This document shows, in pieces, positions 32,271-42,400 of a stretch of 64,000 nucleotides of DNA. How positions within the stretch are numbered: position 1 is the first letter of the stretch; every line of letters starts with the position of its first letter. This DNA comes from Cordia subcordata. Lineage: Eukaryota; Streptophyta; Magnoliopsida; Boraginales; Cordiaceae. Below the pieces are notes generated by a model, which was given only the letters and a program-made list of their open reading frames with translations, made no database searches and was not told the DNA's origin. The DNA lies in the NCBI GenBank assembly GCA_028554755.1, contig JAPTOF010000032.1, positions 1,240,001 through 1,304,000 on the forward strand, read 5' to 3'. The translations under genes and the position numbers were made by a program.

Positions 32271-32285
32271 GGTAGAGAGAGAAAG

Positions 32286-32323
32286 CCTTATGCATCTCTT
32301 CTAAGTTGTTACTCAATAAAAAT
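32286..32323. other. 38-bp spacer between two head-to-head LINE 5' ends
   Basis: Lies between the 5' motif of E5 (minus) and that of E12 (plus). No coding or repeat match was recognised. It may be original flanking DNA, or the outermost 5' UTR bases of one or both elements, whose true first base I cannot fix. Confidence 0.5.
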
Positions 32324-32340
32324 CTTTTTCTCTCTCTACC

Positions 32341-32424
32341 ATGAAAATTCTACTCCTTCTCTCTAAAACTCTTCCAACCAGCCAGGTGAGCCGAAATGCT
32401 CTCCCTTCTCTCTACACACTTTGA
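32341..32424 (+). promoter_or_regulatory. E12 upstream ORF (27 codons)
   Basis: ATG within the 5'-terminal CUCUCUCUACCAUG motif opens a 27-codon frame beginning MKILLLLSKTL and ending at 32424, about 120 bases before the ORF1 start. It matches the upstream frames of E5, E16 and E21 in position and in its leucine-rich start. Confidence 0.5.
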
Positions 32425-32547
32425 ACTCGGCCACCATTGCACCACCTCTCCCAACACCTCTCTCTTCTTCCCCTCTCCTTCTTTTTCTTTCCTACTTCAT
32501 TTCTAAGCACACAAAATCAGTTTGGCTTCGCTCTTGCACTCGTTGTT

Positions 32548-34351
32548 ATGGCAAACAACAAGAAGAAAAAGTCTTCCCCTCCAAGATCAAGTGCAAGACT
32601 CAATGCGCAAAAGGTTTCAAAATCTACTCCACCAAAGCTGAATGCAAAAAAGAAGAATTCTGAACATGGGGGGGTTGAACCAGCCCTTCGCCCACTTTGA
32701 GTGAAGGTGCTTCTTCAACCTCTTTGGAGTTTAAGGAAGTCTTTGATGCCATTAACTCCGGGAAGACTTTTGGCGACTTGGAGAAAGAGCAAAATAACAC
32801 AAAAGCTGCCTTTGTTCAAAGCCTTATTCATGAAGCAAATGCTAATGCAGCCATGGAAGAAACTAAAAGCTTGAAGATGCTATCGGGTGAAGGAGAAGGA
32901 AACGCTAAGGAGCAAATATCTAATGAGCAATGCTATTGTCCTTCGGGTAAAGAAAGCAGTAACCAAGAGACATTGCATCCACCTTTACCACTTGAATATT
33001 GCACGATGGACAAAGAGGGTGCTTGTACTTTTGCTGAAAAGATGCCACTAAACTCCACTCAAGAGCCGACAACACACCAACCACTCTCCAAGAATGTCCA
33101 AGGCACATTTCAAATGCAAGATGATTTCCCTCCTCTGTCGGCCACTCAAAAAATCCAAAAAGAAGGTCAAATGCAAAATAAGTCAAAGGATGACATGGAC
33201 TCCACCTCACAACCTTTTTACACTTCAGCAAAACCCTCTTAAGAAGCTCCACACGGTCCAAAGAAGCTTGAAGGCAGCAAACAAAATGCATGGAACAAAA
33301 GACCTCTCTTAAGGTATGAACCTTCTTCAAATACCCCACTTTGGATTGGAAGCAAGATTTTGGGAATTCCTGAAACAAATCTTTATTTAAAAGATGAATT
33401 TCAAGTTTTAACTAATGAAGGGATTAGAGAAGTTATTGATCCACCACAAGATTTGTATGATGAGGGAGAAAGCTTTTGGTCTCATTGCCTTATTGGACAA
33501 TTTCTTGGTGCTCCACCGCCACTTTATCTTATTAAAAACATGATCTTTAATGCTTGGTGGAAATTTGGAAGAGTGGAGCTATATCCAAAAGGAAAAGGTC
33601 TTTTTATGTTCAAATTTGAGAAAGAAGAATATTGTCAAAAAGTGCTTCAGCAACTTTGGCATGCTAGTAATCGACCATTGCTTTTGAGAAAATGGCAGCC
33701 ACAACTTGAATTCATTAACTTCTCTTGTAACAAAGTGCCAATTTGGGTGAAAATGAAAGATGTTCCTCTTAGCTTGTGGTCAAAAAGAGGGTTCAGCTAC
33801 CTTGCATCATTCATTGGAAAGCCAATACAAATTGATGCTCTTACGGAACCAAGGAGGAATCTTGAATTTGCAAGAGTTTGCATTGAAGTCAACCTTGAAG
33901 AAAGTTGGCCAAATGAAATCTACCCAAAACTTAGAGATGGATCAAGAGCAAGGGTTAGTGTTGAATATGCATGGAAACCAAATATTTGTACTCTTTGCAA
34001 AATGGTTGGGCACCTTGTGGATCACTGCCCTTCAAGGCCAAAACGAGTACCCAAAAGGCACTTGATGCAAACAAGGCAAACACATCAAAGATCAATGATA
34101 CTTGGAAAGTGGTGGGAAAGAAAAAGGGCTCTCAAGAAAGGGATGATCCAAATTTTGAAAAGCAAAATGATTTGGAGAAGCCTTCAGCAACAAATACCAA
34201 GGGTGAAAAGGCATTAAGCCCTATCCGAGGAACAAGCAAATTGGACACTAAAGTTGGAAACTCATACAAATCTCTTGAAGTGATTAAAGATTGGGAAGAG
34301 GAGAACTTGATCCAAAATGGATTGATGGAGGTCAAGGAAAAACCAACATAA
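32548..34351 (+). pseudogene. E12 ORF1 (DUF4283 and CCHC protein)
   Basis: The start at 32548 gives MANNKKKKSSPPRSSARLNA. A Ser-, Glu- and Asn-rich region follows in a second frame from 32697, with QDDFPPLSATQK near 33120. The DUF4283 core from 33360 has GQFLGAPPPLYLIKNMIFNAW, LQQLWHASNRPLLLRKW, VPLSLWSKRGFSYLASFIG and LTEPRRNLEFARVCIEVNLE. The knuckle C-T-L-C-K-M-V-G-H-L-V-D-H-C is near 33985-34030. Frameshifts lie at about 32690, 33241-33350 and 34060. A later part ends at 34351, and a further frame leads to F-E-TGA at the ATGA junction. Confidence 0.85.
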
Positions 34352-34399
34352 GGATGGTAATGATGTCTTGGGCCGAGAGTCCACATCTTTACCATTTGA

Positions 34400-36126
34400 A
34401 TGATTTGTGCTTGGAACATTAGGGGATTGAATTCCCCAAATAAGCAAGAAGGGGTGAAAGTTTTGATCAACAAGTACAATGTTGATTGTTTTTGTCTTTT
34501 GGAGACTAAGGTAAATAAGGAGAATGCCTCCACCAATGATTTCAGCACATTCGGTTTTGGAAATTACATGGATGAGAAGATGGAAAGAAGACTATGGCTT
34601 TTTTGGAGAAACCACATCAATATCAGCATCATTGATAGCATGGAGCAAGGTATTCTTTGTCATATCTCTATACCAAGATGTCAACCGTTTTTTCTTGGTT
34701 TTGTCTATGGCAAAACTCCTCAAATTGTAGGAAATATCTTTGGAAGAAAATCAGATTGTGGAGTGAATGGTGCTGGAATGGGCCTCTTTGTATCATGGGG
34801 GATTTCAATGAAATACTTCATAGTGGAGATAGATCCACTTCTTGGAGTTTGCCCACAAGTGCAAGAGACTTTAAGCTTTGTGTTTGTCAAGCGGACTTGC
34901 TTGAAATCAAAACATTTGGTCCACACTTTACTTGGTCAAATAGAAGCACCCAAGGAAATTTCATTGCAAGCAAAATTGATAGGGCACTCATCAACCTTCA
35001 TTGGGAGAAGCATATGGAGAATTCTTTCCTTTTGGTGGAGAATCCAAGCATTTCTGACCATTGCCCTCTTATTTTAAATGTGATGCCGCCCAAGCCCTCC
35101 TCACCAAAGCCTTTCAAGTTCTATAATGCTTGGGCCACACATGCAGAATTCCCCCATCTTATTAATAGATATTGGAATGCACGGGTTTTTGGCACTCCAA
35201 TGTTTATTCTTTACCAAAAGCAAAAGCTCCTTAAAAAAGCATTGAAAAAGTTTGATAAGGAGCACTTCTCTTGCATTAAGCATCAAATCGGTCAGCTTAA
35301 GGAAAATCTCCATGAAGTGCAAGTTGACATTCTTAATGGGATCATCAATGAGGAAATTCTCAACAAGGAAAAAGATATTCTTGGGAAAATTGAGGAACTT
35401 GACAGCATTCATAGGCATATGCTTCACCAAAAGTCAAGGCTTCAATGGATAAAGTATGGGGACACAAATTCAAATTTCTTCCACAATGTTATCAAAGGGA
35501 GAAGAAGAAAAAACACTATCAATGCTATCCAAGACAAAGATGGGAATACAATTACTTCTTACGAGGGCATAAAGGAAGAGTTTCTTTCCTTTTTCATGAA
35601 GTTAATTGATACTCCGAAAAACACCCGAGCTAATGTTGAAGATGTTAAAAGCATTCTTGGCAAAACCATCAAGGAGGATTATTTGGCTGAATTGATTGCA
35701 CCTATCACTCGGGAAGAGATAATGAGTACTCTTTTTTCTCTCAACCCCAACAAAAGCCCAGGGCCGGATGGATACACCTCACTTTTCTACAAAAATGCAT
35801 GGAATGAAATTGGAGAAGATGTCCTCAAAGCCATCAGCTCCTTCTTTGAAACCGGGAAGATGCTCAAGGAGGGAAATGCCACTTATATTGCTCTTGTCCC
35901 TAAAGTCCAAAACCCATCCATGGTAAAGGACTTTAGACCCATTTCTTGTTGCAACACGATTTATAAGTGCATCTCTAAAATCCTTGCAAATAGGATGAAA
36001 GTTTGCTTACCCTCCATCATCTCATGGAACCAATCAGCATTCATTGAAGGAAGACTTATCAATGAGAACATTCTTGTTGCGCATGATATCTTTAGAGGAT
36101 ATTCTAGAACTCATATCTCACCAAGA
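34400..36126 (+). pseudogene. E12 ORF2: endonuclease and RT entry, truncated
   Basis: ATG 34400 overlaps the ORF1 TGA as ATGA and opens MICAWNIRGLNSPNKQEG and LETKVNKE. The frame shifts near 34710-34740. The second frame then runs open to the break with IMGDFNEILHSGDRSTSW, FTWSNRSTQGN, ISDHCPLILNV, the W-I-K-Y-G-D-T-N-S-N-F-F-H-N spacer, NPNKSPGPDGYTSLFYK and FRPISCCNTIYKCISKI. It is cut just before the KVDIMKAFDSL block, so FADD and zf-RVT are missing. Confidence 0.87.
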
Positions 36127-36166
36127 TATAGCCTTGATTCTAGCACTTTTTCGAGATGAAGTTTGA
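36127..36166 (-). pseudogene. E13: 40-bp fragment of half-LINE ORF1 N-terminus
   Basis: On the minus strand it matches the start region of E6 ORF1 (N-x-T-S-S-R-K-S-A-R-I-K-A). It sits between the broken RT of E12 and the poly(T) of E14. Its downstream side ends at a junction without poly(T), so a deletion or recombination probably removed the rest. Confidence 0.6.
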
Positions 36167-36598
36167 TTTTTTTTTTTTGCGGGGCAAGAAAGAATGAATG
36201 TATTCCACAGTGTCAAAAGTTGTATGTACAAGTACAAAAATTATGGTAAAAGTGGAGAGAGGGCCTATACAAGGATATCATCTAGTCTCCACAATTTACA
36301 TAAGATTTTGTTCATAGGAGAGGAAACAAATTTCCTTCCACTAGAGATTTTAACTCTTACATCATTGAAAATAGAATTGAAAATGTTTTCTTCTGTTTTT
36401 GCTTCATTTTGAAACACACGCTGATTTCTTTCCAGCCAAATATGGTAGATTGATGCTCCAAGAAGATGCTTGATGATAGTGGCCTTCAAGTGGTTCTCAT
36501 GTGCAAAATGAGTGATATAATGAATAATGTCATACCAGCAAATCATTTTCTCTGAAATTGAAGTAAGGTGGAGACCTTTTTTGCCAAATTCTTCTAGT
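36167..36598 (-). mobile_element. E14: 3' end of a minus-strand LINE
   Basis: T-run at 36167-36178, terminus CTTTCTTGCCCCGC, a 3' UTR with TGTACTTGTACA, then the last part of ORF2 from about 36590 to 36265 (open from 36546). The ORF2 part reads MICWYDIIHYITHFAHENH, L-L-G-A-S-I-Y-H-I-W-L-E-R-N-Q-R and LCKLWRLDDILV. It abuts plus-strand fragment E15 at 36598. No duplication was found. Confidence 0.8.
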
Positions 36599-37095
36599 GA
36601 ATGAATTCTCCACTTGTTCTGGTCTCAATATCAACCATGCTAAAAGCAACATTTTCTTTGGTGGGGTTCCGATTGAAGAAAAGCAAGCCATTCTCAATCT
36701 TGTTGACTTCAAAGAAGGTGATTTACCAATTAGGTACTTGGGCATTCCTCTTGTCTCAAGAAAGCTTCACAAATCATATTGCATTCCTCTTATTGAGAAG
36801 CTCAATGCTAAACTCAACTTTTGGACTAATAAATGGCTCTCCTTTGCAGGGCGACTTGTTCTCATCAAATCCACCCTCATGCAAATTTGTTCCTATTGGG
36901 CTAGCTCCATCCTTCTCCCTAAAGGTACATTGGCAGCCATTGAAACCAAGTTCAAAGCGTTTCTTTGGAGAGGTACGGGGCCTAAAATCGCTTGGAAAAA
37001 TGTTTGTCTTCCTTACAATGAAGGTGGACTTGGCATTAGGAAAATTGGTGAGATTAACAAAACATTCATGCTCAAAGTGTTCTGGAGAATATGTG
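36599..37095 (+). pseudogene. E15: RT thumb fragment
   Basis: Plus-strand piece of ORF2 from N-E-F-S-T-C-S-G-L-N-I-N through YLGIPLVSRKL and FKAFLWRGTGPKIAW to F-M-L-K-V-F-W-R-I-C. It is open for 167 codons and nearly identical to 643-1125 of E2. Unlike E2 it keeps the LVSRKL frame. Both ends are blunt junctions: E14 on the left, and about 28 unassigned bases before E16 on the right. Confidence 0.8.
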
Positions 37096-37137
37096 AATAA
37101 TGGTCAAAGGTGTTGTGAGCAACTTTCTCTCTCTACC

Positions 37138-37245
37138 ATGTTTTCTCTCTTCCTTCTCTCTAACCTTTCGTTAACCATCACTTGCCACCACCACCAAATC
37201 AGCCCCTCTTCCATCGTTTCCACCACCACAAACTCCCATCTTTGA
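37138..37245 (+). promoter_or_regulatory. E16 upstream ORF (35 codons)
   Basis: ATG of the 5' motif opens a 35-codon frame beginning MFSLFLLSNLSL and ending 65 bases before the ORF1 start. It has the same position and hydrophobic start as in E5, E12 and E21, although the sequence after about ten codons differs. Confidence 0.5.
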
Positions 37246-37310
37246 AACCCAAACACGCAACCCTTAACACTCACACAAACCCGTCCCTTTTCTCCTCCAT
37301 TCGTGCATTC

Positions 37311-39335
37311 ATGGAAAAGAAGAAGAAGACCTCTCCACCTACGAGAACTAGTGCTATGCTAAATGCAAGAAAGCAAGCCTTGGATTCCGTCTCAAATGCA
37401 CAAGCTGGTTCATCTTCAACTCAAAATGAGGTTGATTCAGCCTCTTCACCTCTTGCTAGTGAAGATGCTCACTCAACCTCAAGTTTGGTTCTCAAAGAAG
37501 TGTGTGAAGCTCTTGAAGCTGGAACTTCCTATAAAGAGCATGTTGATAAGCATAACAAAGCAAAAGCTGACTTAGTCCGAAGCTTAGCAAATCATTCCAA
37601 AGCTCGTTCTCCTCCATCTCCAAAAGATATAATGGATGTTGGTCCATGCATGAAGCAATCAGAAACGGTGCTTTCAAAGCTTCTTTTCCATTCACCTTGC
37701 CAAAGCTCTTCTTGCTCAAGCCCTTGTAGTCCGAATGCTTATGGTCAGCAAGAAAACATGGCTCCTATGCTCGCTGATGCTTCAGCCGAAGGATGGGGAA
37801 ATGAAGAATATAGGTCGTTGCCCATTGGTCAAGAACTGAAGGATGCTATTAACCTCAGGTTAAAACACCTTCCTCCTAAACTTGTAATTTGCCTTTCAGG
37901 TCAAACAAAGCATTTTTTGACAGCACAAAAAGGATGTGACATCTTGAAGTCAGATTCCACCAATTCAAATGCTGGCCCACTAAATTTTCAAGAAGATTTC
38001 CCTCCACTTGAAAGTCCTATTGCTGGTCAAAATAAGCCAAATCAGCTCCTCACTTATGATGAAGTGGACGCCACATATGCCAAGTATGCCATGCACTCAA
38101 ATGCTGAAAATCAAAATACAAATCACTCGGCAGAACAACGAGCAAAACCTTCTTCAAATTCTCGAGGTAACTTTGTCTCTCCTCACTCTAGTGATGAAGA
38201 AAAGAAGCTTAATTTTGGAACCACAAACCCACCTATATATGCTCTCCCAAAAGCTCAAGAGAATAATAGGCAAAATCAAGCCCATGCAACCAGCCCCTAC
38301 AATGCTTGGAAAAAACCACTTAGGCCAAGATTTGAGCCTAGTTCTAACGATCCTTCTCCTGATTGCGGAGGAGTGTTTGCTGAACATTTGAATACAAGTC
38401 TAAAATTCGATGAGGAGCATGTTATGAACTTGGTTAATGGCAATAGAGAAGTGGCTGACCCCCCGGAGGACATATATGAAGATGGGAACAAATTCTGGAA
38501 TCATTGTCTTGTTGGGCAATTTTTAGGTGCTCCCCCACCCTTCTTTCTTATCAAAAACATGGTGGAACTTGTTTGGAAGAAATTTGGCAAGGTTGATATT
38601 CATACGAAAGGAAAGAGGCTTTTCATTTTCAGATTTGAAAAAGAAGAGTTTTGCCAAAAAATACTTCAACAACTTTGGCATGTTAATCATAGACCACTAT
38701 TGTTGAGAAAATGGGATCCAAATCTGGAGTTTATTAACTTATCTTGCAAAAAAGTGCCTATTTGGGTAAAACTTTGGGATGTTCCAATGAGCCTCTACTC
38801 TAAAAGAGGACTTGGATACATGGCCTCCTTCATTGGGAAACCAATTCAAATGGATGCTCTCACTGATACTAGAAGGAATTTGGAGTTTGCAAGAGTATGC
38901 ATTGAGGTTGACTTGGAAGAAAACGTTCCGGATGTTGTTTTTCCGAAACTTAGGAATGGTTCCAAAGCTAAAGTCATGGTGGAATATGCATGGAAGCCAA
39001 CAAAATGTTCACAATGCAAAGTGGTTGGCCATGTGAAGGATCATTGCCCGCTTAAACCTAAAGCTCAACCTCAAAAGCAACCTTCAAAACAGCCCACAAA
39101 AACTCACTATGAGTGGCAACCCATGAGCAAAAAAGCTCCATTGAAGTCTAGCAATACATCTCTTGAATCACAAGGTGACGGATCCCCTTCAAAAGCTAAG
39201 AAATCTTCTCCAAGGCATTCCATTGCTAGGGTCCCGCTTGACCCCTCAAGCTCTAAAATGATGCACCCTAATCATTTTGAAATTCTTGGCCATGTAGAAG
39301 ATGGTGAAGATGGAAATCAAAGGCTCCTTGACTAG
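37311..39335 (+). CDS. E16 ORF1 protein, intact 674 codons (DUF4283 and CCHC)
   Basis: The best-preserved ORF1 in the window. I chose the start at 37311 (MEKKKKTSPPTRTSAMLNAR) because it matches the other family starts; an upstream in-frame ATG at 37182 lies in the 5' UTR. Residues 1-230 are Ser-, Ala- and Lys-rich and look disordered, with QEDFPPLESPIAG near residue 230. The DUF4283 core spans roughly residues 350-560 (GQFLGAPPPFFLIKNMVELVW, VPMSLYSKRGLGYMASFIG, LTDTRRNLEFARVCIEVDLE). The knuckle C-S-Q-C-K-V-V-G-H-V-K-D-H-C is at about 565-578, followed by a Lys-, Pro- and Ser-rich tail. The expected role is binding LINE RNA in the RNP. A TAG at 39333 ends it early: the same frame continues to the TGA that overlaps the ORF2 ATG. 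Confidence 0.85.
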   Translation: MEKKKKTSPPTRTSAMLNARKQALDSVSNAQAGSSSTQNEVDSASSPLASEDAHSTSSLVLKEVCEALEAGTSYKEHVDKHNKAKADLVRSLANHSKARSPPSPKDIMDVGPCMKQSETVLSKLLFHSPCQSSSCSSPCSPNAYGQQENMAPMLADASAEGWGNEEYRSLPIGQELKDAINLRLKHLPPKLVICLSGQTKHFLTAQKGCDILKSDSTNSNAGPLNFQEDFPPLESPIAGQNKPNQLLTYDEVDATYAKYAMHSNAENQNTNHSAEQRAKPSSNSRGNFVSPHSSDEEKKLNFGTTNPPIYALPKAQENNRQNQAHATSPYNAWKKPLRPRFEPSSNDPSPDCGGVFAEHLNTSLKFDEEHVMNLVNGNREVADPPEDIYEDGNKFWNHCLVGQFLGAPPPFFLIKNMVELVWKKFGKVDIHTKGKRLFIFRFEKEEFCQKILQQLWHVNHRPLLLRKWDPNLEFINLSCKKVPIWVKLWDVPMSLYSKRGLGYMASFIGKPIQMDALTDTRRNLEFARVCIEVDLEENVPDVVFPKLRNGSKAKVMVEYAWKPTKCSQCKVVGHVKDHCPLKPKAQPQKQPSKQPTKTHYEWQPMSKKAPLKSSNTSLESQGDGSPSKAKKSSPRHSIARVPLDPSSSKMMHPNHFEILGHVEDGEDGNQRLLD

Positions 39336-39427
39336 AATTGTAGGGGAGAAGAATTGGGCAATGATGGCTCGCCAAATGCTAATTGCAACCATGAAATTGA
39401 GCCTAGTGCTCCTCCTATACGACCTCA

Positions 39428-42400
39428 ATGAATTTTTGCTCTTGGAACATTAGGGGGTTTAATTCCCCCAATAAGCAAAAGGAAGCAAAGCTGCTGATCA
39501 ATAAACACCACTTGGACATTCTTTGCCTTTTGGAAAACAAGGTGGTAAGTGATGAAAATATCAAACTCATTAGTGCTCGTTTTGACAAAGTTGGTTTTAC
39601 AAGCTACGTGGATGATCTTATTAAGGGACGAATTTGGCTTCTTTGGAAGAAAGGTATTAAAGCAACTTGGATTGACTCATGTGACCTGGCTTTACTCTTT
39701 AACCGATGATCATATCCATAAGTCCTTCTTTGTCGCCTTCATCTATGGCCATAATGAAGCATCAAAAAGATATGAACTTTGGAGAAAACTTGAGATTTGG
39801 TGTGCTTGGTGTGAAGAAAGTGATCTTTATCTCATGGGGGATTTCAATAAGGTCTTGCATTGTGGTGACAAATCAAACACTTTTTCCATTCCAAAAAGTG
39901 CTGGTGTGTTCAAAAACTTTGTGGCTAATGCAAAATTGCAAGAAGTCAATGCTAATGGACCACGCTTTACTTGGACAAATAAAAGCCATGATCAAAACTA
40001 TTTGGCTAGCAAGCTGGATAGAGCTCTCGTTAATGGAAATTGGCTGCACAATTATCAACATTCGTTTCTTTTGATTGCTAGCCCCGGAGTCTCCGATCAT
40101 TGCCCTCTTATCATGCAAACATGTAAGTCTTGGAAATCTTCACCAAAGCCCTTCAAATTTTACAATGTTTGGACCTCTCATTTGGATTTCCTCAAACTTG
40201 TTGAAGACCATTGGTGTACACGGGTCTTTGGTACACCAATGTACATCCTCTATCAAAAGCAAAAAGCTTTAAAAATTGCTCTCAAATCTTTTGATAAGGA
40301 GCATTTTGCTGCCATTCCTTTTGCCATCAAAAAACTTTGGGAGGAGCTTGACAGCATTCAATTCCTTCTTCTTAATGGTGAGCAAGATAACTCTCTCATT
40401 GATAAGAGAAAAGCATTTTGAGCACTTTAGAGGAACTTGATGCAAAACATAAAGCCATTCTATACCAAAAATCAAGACTCAATTGGATCAAGGATGGTGA
40501 TTCAAATACAAAATTTTTCCACAATGTTGTTAAAGGTAGGAGGCTAAAAAACACTATCCATGCTATCAAAAATGAGGAGGGTCATATTCTTTTTGAAGAA
40601 GCTGAAGTTAAGGATGAATTTATTGGCTTTTTCAAGAAGCTTCTTGGAGCTGAATCATCCACAAGCATCAATGTGAATCTTTTGAGAATATTATTGACAA
40701 GCAAATTGATCAAGATGTTGCTGCCGCCACCATTGCCCCTATTACATATGATGAAATCAAGGATGTGCTCTTTTCTCTCAATCCAAATAAAAGTCCGGGT
40801 CCAGTTGGCTACACATCTCATTTCTACAAGGTTGCTTGGGAGATTGTGGGTAAAGATGTCTTAAATGCAATCAAATCCTTCTTCGACTCAAGCAAGCTCC
40901 TCAAAAAGGTAAATTCCACTATCATTGCTCTTGTGCCCAAAACCCCAAATCCTTCCATGGTCAAGGATTATAGGCTGATTTCTTACCGTAATACTATCTA
41001 CAAGTGCATTTCAAAGATCATTGCAAATAGGATAAAAGCTTGTTTACCCCATATCATTTTATGGAACCAATCAGCCTTCATTAAGGGTAGACTCATCCAT
41101 GAAAATATCCTTATTGCACATGACATCATGAGAGGTTATCAAAGGAGACATATCTCTTCAAGATGTGCATTTAAAGTTGACATTATGAAAGCTTTCGATT
41201 CCTTGAATTGGAGATTCATTGAATACATACTTTTTGCTTTTGGCTTTCCCAAAAAGTTTGTGGATTGGATTATGGCGTGCATCAAAACTCCTAGTTTCAG
41301 CATTGCCCTCAATGGAGGATTGGAAGGTTATTTCTTTGGTGCAAATGGCATAAGGCAAAGAGATCCCATCTCCCCTTACCTCTTTGTCCTTTGTATGGAG
41401 GTGCTTACATGTATGCTAAACAACTTAGCAAACAACCTGAGTTTTCATTTTCACCCAAAATGTGGGAGCTTAAAGCTTAATCATCTTTGTTTTGCGGATG
41501 ATCTTCTTATCTTTTGTAAAGGTGATATGAATTCAATTGATTGCATCATGAACACATTGAAGACCTTTTCAACTTACTCTGGGCTGATTATTAACAATGC
41601 AAAGAGTGTTTTCTTCCTTGGTGGGGTTTGGAAGAGGAGAAAAGAGCAATCATGGATAGAATTGGGTTCCAAGAGGGTGAGCTACCAATCCGTTATTTGG
41701 GTCTTCCACTTTTTTCAAGAAAGCTTAGAAAGAATGATTGCTGTCCTCTATTGGAAAAAATCAATTCTAAGCTTGATTCATGGTGCAATAATTGGCTTTC
41801 TTTTGCGGGGAGACTTGTGCTCATCAAATCCGTCCTTACTCAGATTTGTGCTTATTGGGCGAATGCTTTTCTTTTACCAAAAGGTGTTATGGCAGCAATT
41901 GAGACAAAATTTAAAGCCTTTTTGTGGAGAGGGACTGGTCCAAAGGTGGCATGGAAGGATATTTGTCTCCCATTAAAGGAGGGAGGACTTGGTATTCGGA
42001 GCATTGAAGAGGTTAACCTTACATATATGCTGAAAATTTTTTGGAGGATGTAAGCAACAAAAGAATCGCTTTGGAGTCAATGGGTTCATGCAAACTACAT
42101 CAAGGACTCTTCTATTTGGATGTTACAAATTCCCAAGGATGCAAGTTGGGTTTTTAAAACACTTCTTGGCTGCCGTGTTCTAGCAAAAGGATTTATCCAA
42201 CACAAGATTGGTAATGGAGCAAAAACCTTCTTTTGGATTGACAATTGGCACAAGGACGGTTCTCTCTTTGAGCATTGGACAAATGCCATTCCTTATCCCC
42301 CACTTCATGCAAAGGTTAGTGATATTTTCATTGATGGTTATTGGAATTGGCCAATGCACCTCTCCCAAGTTGATGTTCTAGATTTTGATCTTATTGAAGG

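Larger units (their letters stand above)
6431..32285 (-). mobile_element. E5: minus-strand autonomous-type LINE, split by a 21.6-kb nested block
   Basis: The sense order runs from right to left: 5' end motif CTTTCTCTCTCTACCATG at about 32285, ORF1 from 32111, the nested block 8564-30193, the ORF1 tail 8465-8561, then ORF2 from 8473 to 6431, where E2 abuts. The 3' part of ORF2 and the tail lie beyond the left edge. The duplication AACTTCTCATCCAAAGTT at 8546-8563 and 30194-30211 proves that the two halves were once contiguous. It is the host of most of the left half of the window. Confidence 0.85.
32324..36126 (+). mobile_element. E12: plus-strand LINE with intact 5' end, broken in RT
   Basis: Begins with the family 5' motif at about 32324-32343. 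It carries ORF1 (32548-34351) and ORF2 from 34400, and stops abruptly in the RT at about 36126 (after R-T-H-I-S-P-R), where a minus-strand ORF1 fragment begins. Its 3' half is not found next to the break. The overlapping part is nearly identical to minus-strand E24 (60406-61970). Confidence 0.85.

Noticed and set aside
32400..32560. A separate host gene starting in the pyrimidine-rich region before 32548
   Set aside because: The region is the 5' UTR of LINE E12. The frame leads straight into the family ORF1 start MANNKKKKSS.
36167..37095. Twin-priming 5' inversion of one LINE (minus 3' end E14 followed by plus RT piece E15)
   Set aside because: E15 is nearly identical to E2, but the C-terminal part of E14 differs clearly from that of E2, so the two pieces belong to different subfamilies. 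No duplication flanks the pair.
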